NCBI RefSeq assembly: GCF_003265705.1 | Contig: NW_020313288.1 | Location: forward strand, 62,001 to 126,000 | Length of the DNA stretch: 64,000 nucleotides | From: Callorhinus ursinus | Lineage: Eukaryota > Chordata > Mammalia > Carnivora > Otariidae | Direction of reading: 5' to 3' | Shown: positions 62,491-64,000 of the stretch, in pieces | How the letters are laid out: each line of letters starts with the position of its first letter | Position numbering within the stretch: the first letter of the stretch is position 1 | Made by a program: the position numbers and the translations under genes | The notes under the pieces: generated by a model | Told to the model about the DNA's origin: nothing | The model's input: only the letters and a program-made list of their open reading frames with translations | Database searches by the model: none

Positions 62491-64000
62491 ATAGGTCATG
62501 TCCCAAAGGATAGCTGTGGAGGGGATTCCATAATGTGGGGTAATATTGCCAACTGGGAGCAACTTCTGAGATTTGCACTTTCTTCTATACTCCTTGTTCA
62601 GTGCATCCAAGGTGTGGACACTAGAGGCAGACAAACAAATGCAGCAGTTTTAAGTTCATTCACAAATTCTTTTATACTCTTCCCTTCAAGAGGAGGGGCT
62701 TAATCCTGCTCTCCTTGAGAGTGTGCTGGACTTGGTGAACAGGAAAAGGAGGATGTGACACTGTGCCATCTGAAACATCTGAGGTTCAGAGGGTCACTGT
62801 GGCTTCCTGCTTGCCCTCCCCTTCTGGGATCCTTCACCAGGGAAAAACCATCATCATGTTGTGAGGTCACTCTGCAGCACTGTGGAGAAGCCCACATGAG
62901 GAGGAACTGAGGTCTGTGGCCAATGGCTTGACTGTGACCTCATGGGGGGACCCTGATCCAGAACCACCCAGCTAAGCCACGTCCAGATTCCTGACCCTCA
63001 GAAACCATAAGGAAAATAAAACCTGGTTGTCTAAAGCTGTCCAGTTTTGGAGTAGTAGTGCAGCAAGAGACAACTGGTATACCTAGAAGCCATTTTCCTT
63101 ATCAGCAAAATGAAGACAACACCAGCTTCACAGGGACTGAGGTTTAATATAATAAAATCACAAAATCCTGCCTGACACAGATTAAATGCTCTCTAATATT
63201 CATTGTTATTACATTATTCTTTTGCTATGCTAAGCTGTCATGGCTACTCATAGAAGACCTGGTACCAGCGATGACTGAACTGGAAAAGCCAGCAAAGACC
63301 ATTTCATGCAGAACCTTCTAATGTGGGTGAGTTTGGACTTGATCTTCAGGGCACCAGAAGGGATTTCAGCAAGGGAGTGAGTGAGGGGCAGGCTGGCTGG
63401 GTTTTACAACTGCTGCACCCTGGACCGGGCAGGAACCATGGAGAAGGCTGGGGCTGCATCTGGGGGAGAGAAAAGCATGGTAGTCTGGTCTAGGGCAGGG
63501 GCTGTGGAGGCAGAGAGGGGTTTAGGAAGCAGGGCAAGCAGATGTGCGGAAATATCTGGTGAGTGGGGAGTCTGAGACAGAAGGAATAGCTGACATTCAG
63601 AATGGGGATGGACATGGGATGAGGACATGTGACTTTCCTGCCCCCACCATAACAAAGCACCACAAACAGCCACTTAAAATGACACAAATTCATTACATTA
63701 CAGATTTAGAGGTCAGAGTCCCAAGTGAGTCTTAAGGGACTGAAATCAAGACATCAACAGAGCTGCATTCCTTCTGAAGGCTCCAGGGGAAATCCATTCC
63801 TTGTCCTTTCCAGCTTCTGAAGGCCCCTTCCTCTGTCTTCATAGCCAGCAGTGTAGCATCTTCCAATCTCCCTCCCTCTCTCCTTCAATATCTCTCTCTC
63901 ATTCTCTCTCTGACCCTCCTCCCTCCCTCTTAAAAGGGCCCTTGTGATTACATTAGGCCCACTCAAATAATCCAGAGTTTCCTTGTCTCAAGAGCCTTAA

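Larger units (their letters stand above)
60801..64000. other. 5' flank of ADGRE1, no further gene recognised
   Basis: Outside the MIR, microsatellite and diffuse old-LTR-like text (about 62690-63090 and 63640-63960) I see no exon of another gene. Open frames here are short and have no recognisable domains or splice context. Confidence 0.55.

Noticed and set aside
60801..64000. A neighbouring gene in the 5' flank
   Set aside because: Open frames are short, overlap MIR and LTR-like sequence, and lack splice context or recognisable domains.

Overview
The window is mammalian, from a carnivore. Many tRNA-derived SINEs begin with the CAN-SINE head (GGCGCCTGGGTGGCTCAG) and carry the 'GAGCCTGCTTCTCCCTCTGCC'-type body typical of arctoid caniforms (bears, seals, mustelids). 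No dog-type SINEC_Cf head was seen. Several young full-length LINE-1 (L1) copies are also present. The species call is an inference from repeat types.

One gene runs through almost the whole window on the minus strand. It is the 5' two-thirds of ADGRE1 (EMR1, the F4/80 macrophage adhesion GPCR). Thirteen coding exons with GT-AG borders were placed by eye: signal peptide (60600-60630 and 58329-58382), five EGF modules (43202-43348, 40782-40937, 40546-40665, 17753-17893, 17530-17667), the stalk/GAIN region (16292-16380, 14668-14751, 3883-4060, 2434-2553, 1091-1296) and a GPS exon (233-403). They add up to 1635 nt, 545 codons, open throughout. The seven-transmembrane exons lie beyond position 1. 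The module matching human EGF4 was not found. Its expected place, between 40.5 and 17.9 kb, is filled by a 19-kb stack of nested L1s.

The introns are dominated by mobile elements. L1-A (4327-11443) is full length with a 15-bp target-site duplication (TSD). A nested block (18989-37931) holds an outer L1-B, a 1.2-kb L1 tail, a nearly intact full-length L1-C (22768-29863) and L1-D (from about 30815). An older L1 at 47544-52160 has a twin-priming inversion and appears to have carried about 0.8 kb of 3' flanking DNA, including an old LTR whose AATAAA ended the transcript. Short L1 tails, CAN-SINEs, MIR, L2, MER5A and MLT1-like LTR remnants fill the rest. Two N gaps lie inside (GAAA)n arrays.

The most unusual small-scale signals are two tiny retro-insertions with target duplications. 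One is a 38-bp insert matching the 5' half of tRNA-Gly(UCC) inside L1-A (6316-6353). The other is a 27-bp insert of just the head of a CAN-SINE inside L1-B (19125-19151). A SINE joined to an L1 tail at 54880-55267 shares one TSD, as expected from template switching. I see no microbial system, CRISPR array or intact non-L1 RNA gene.
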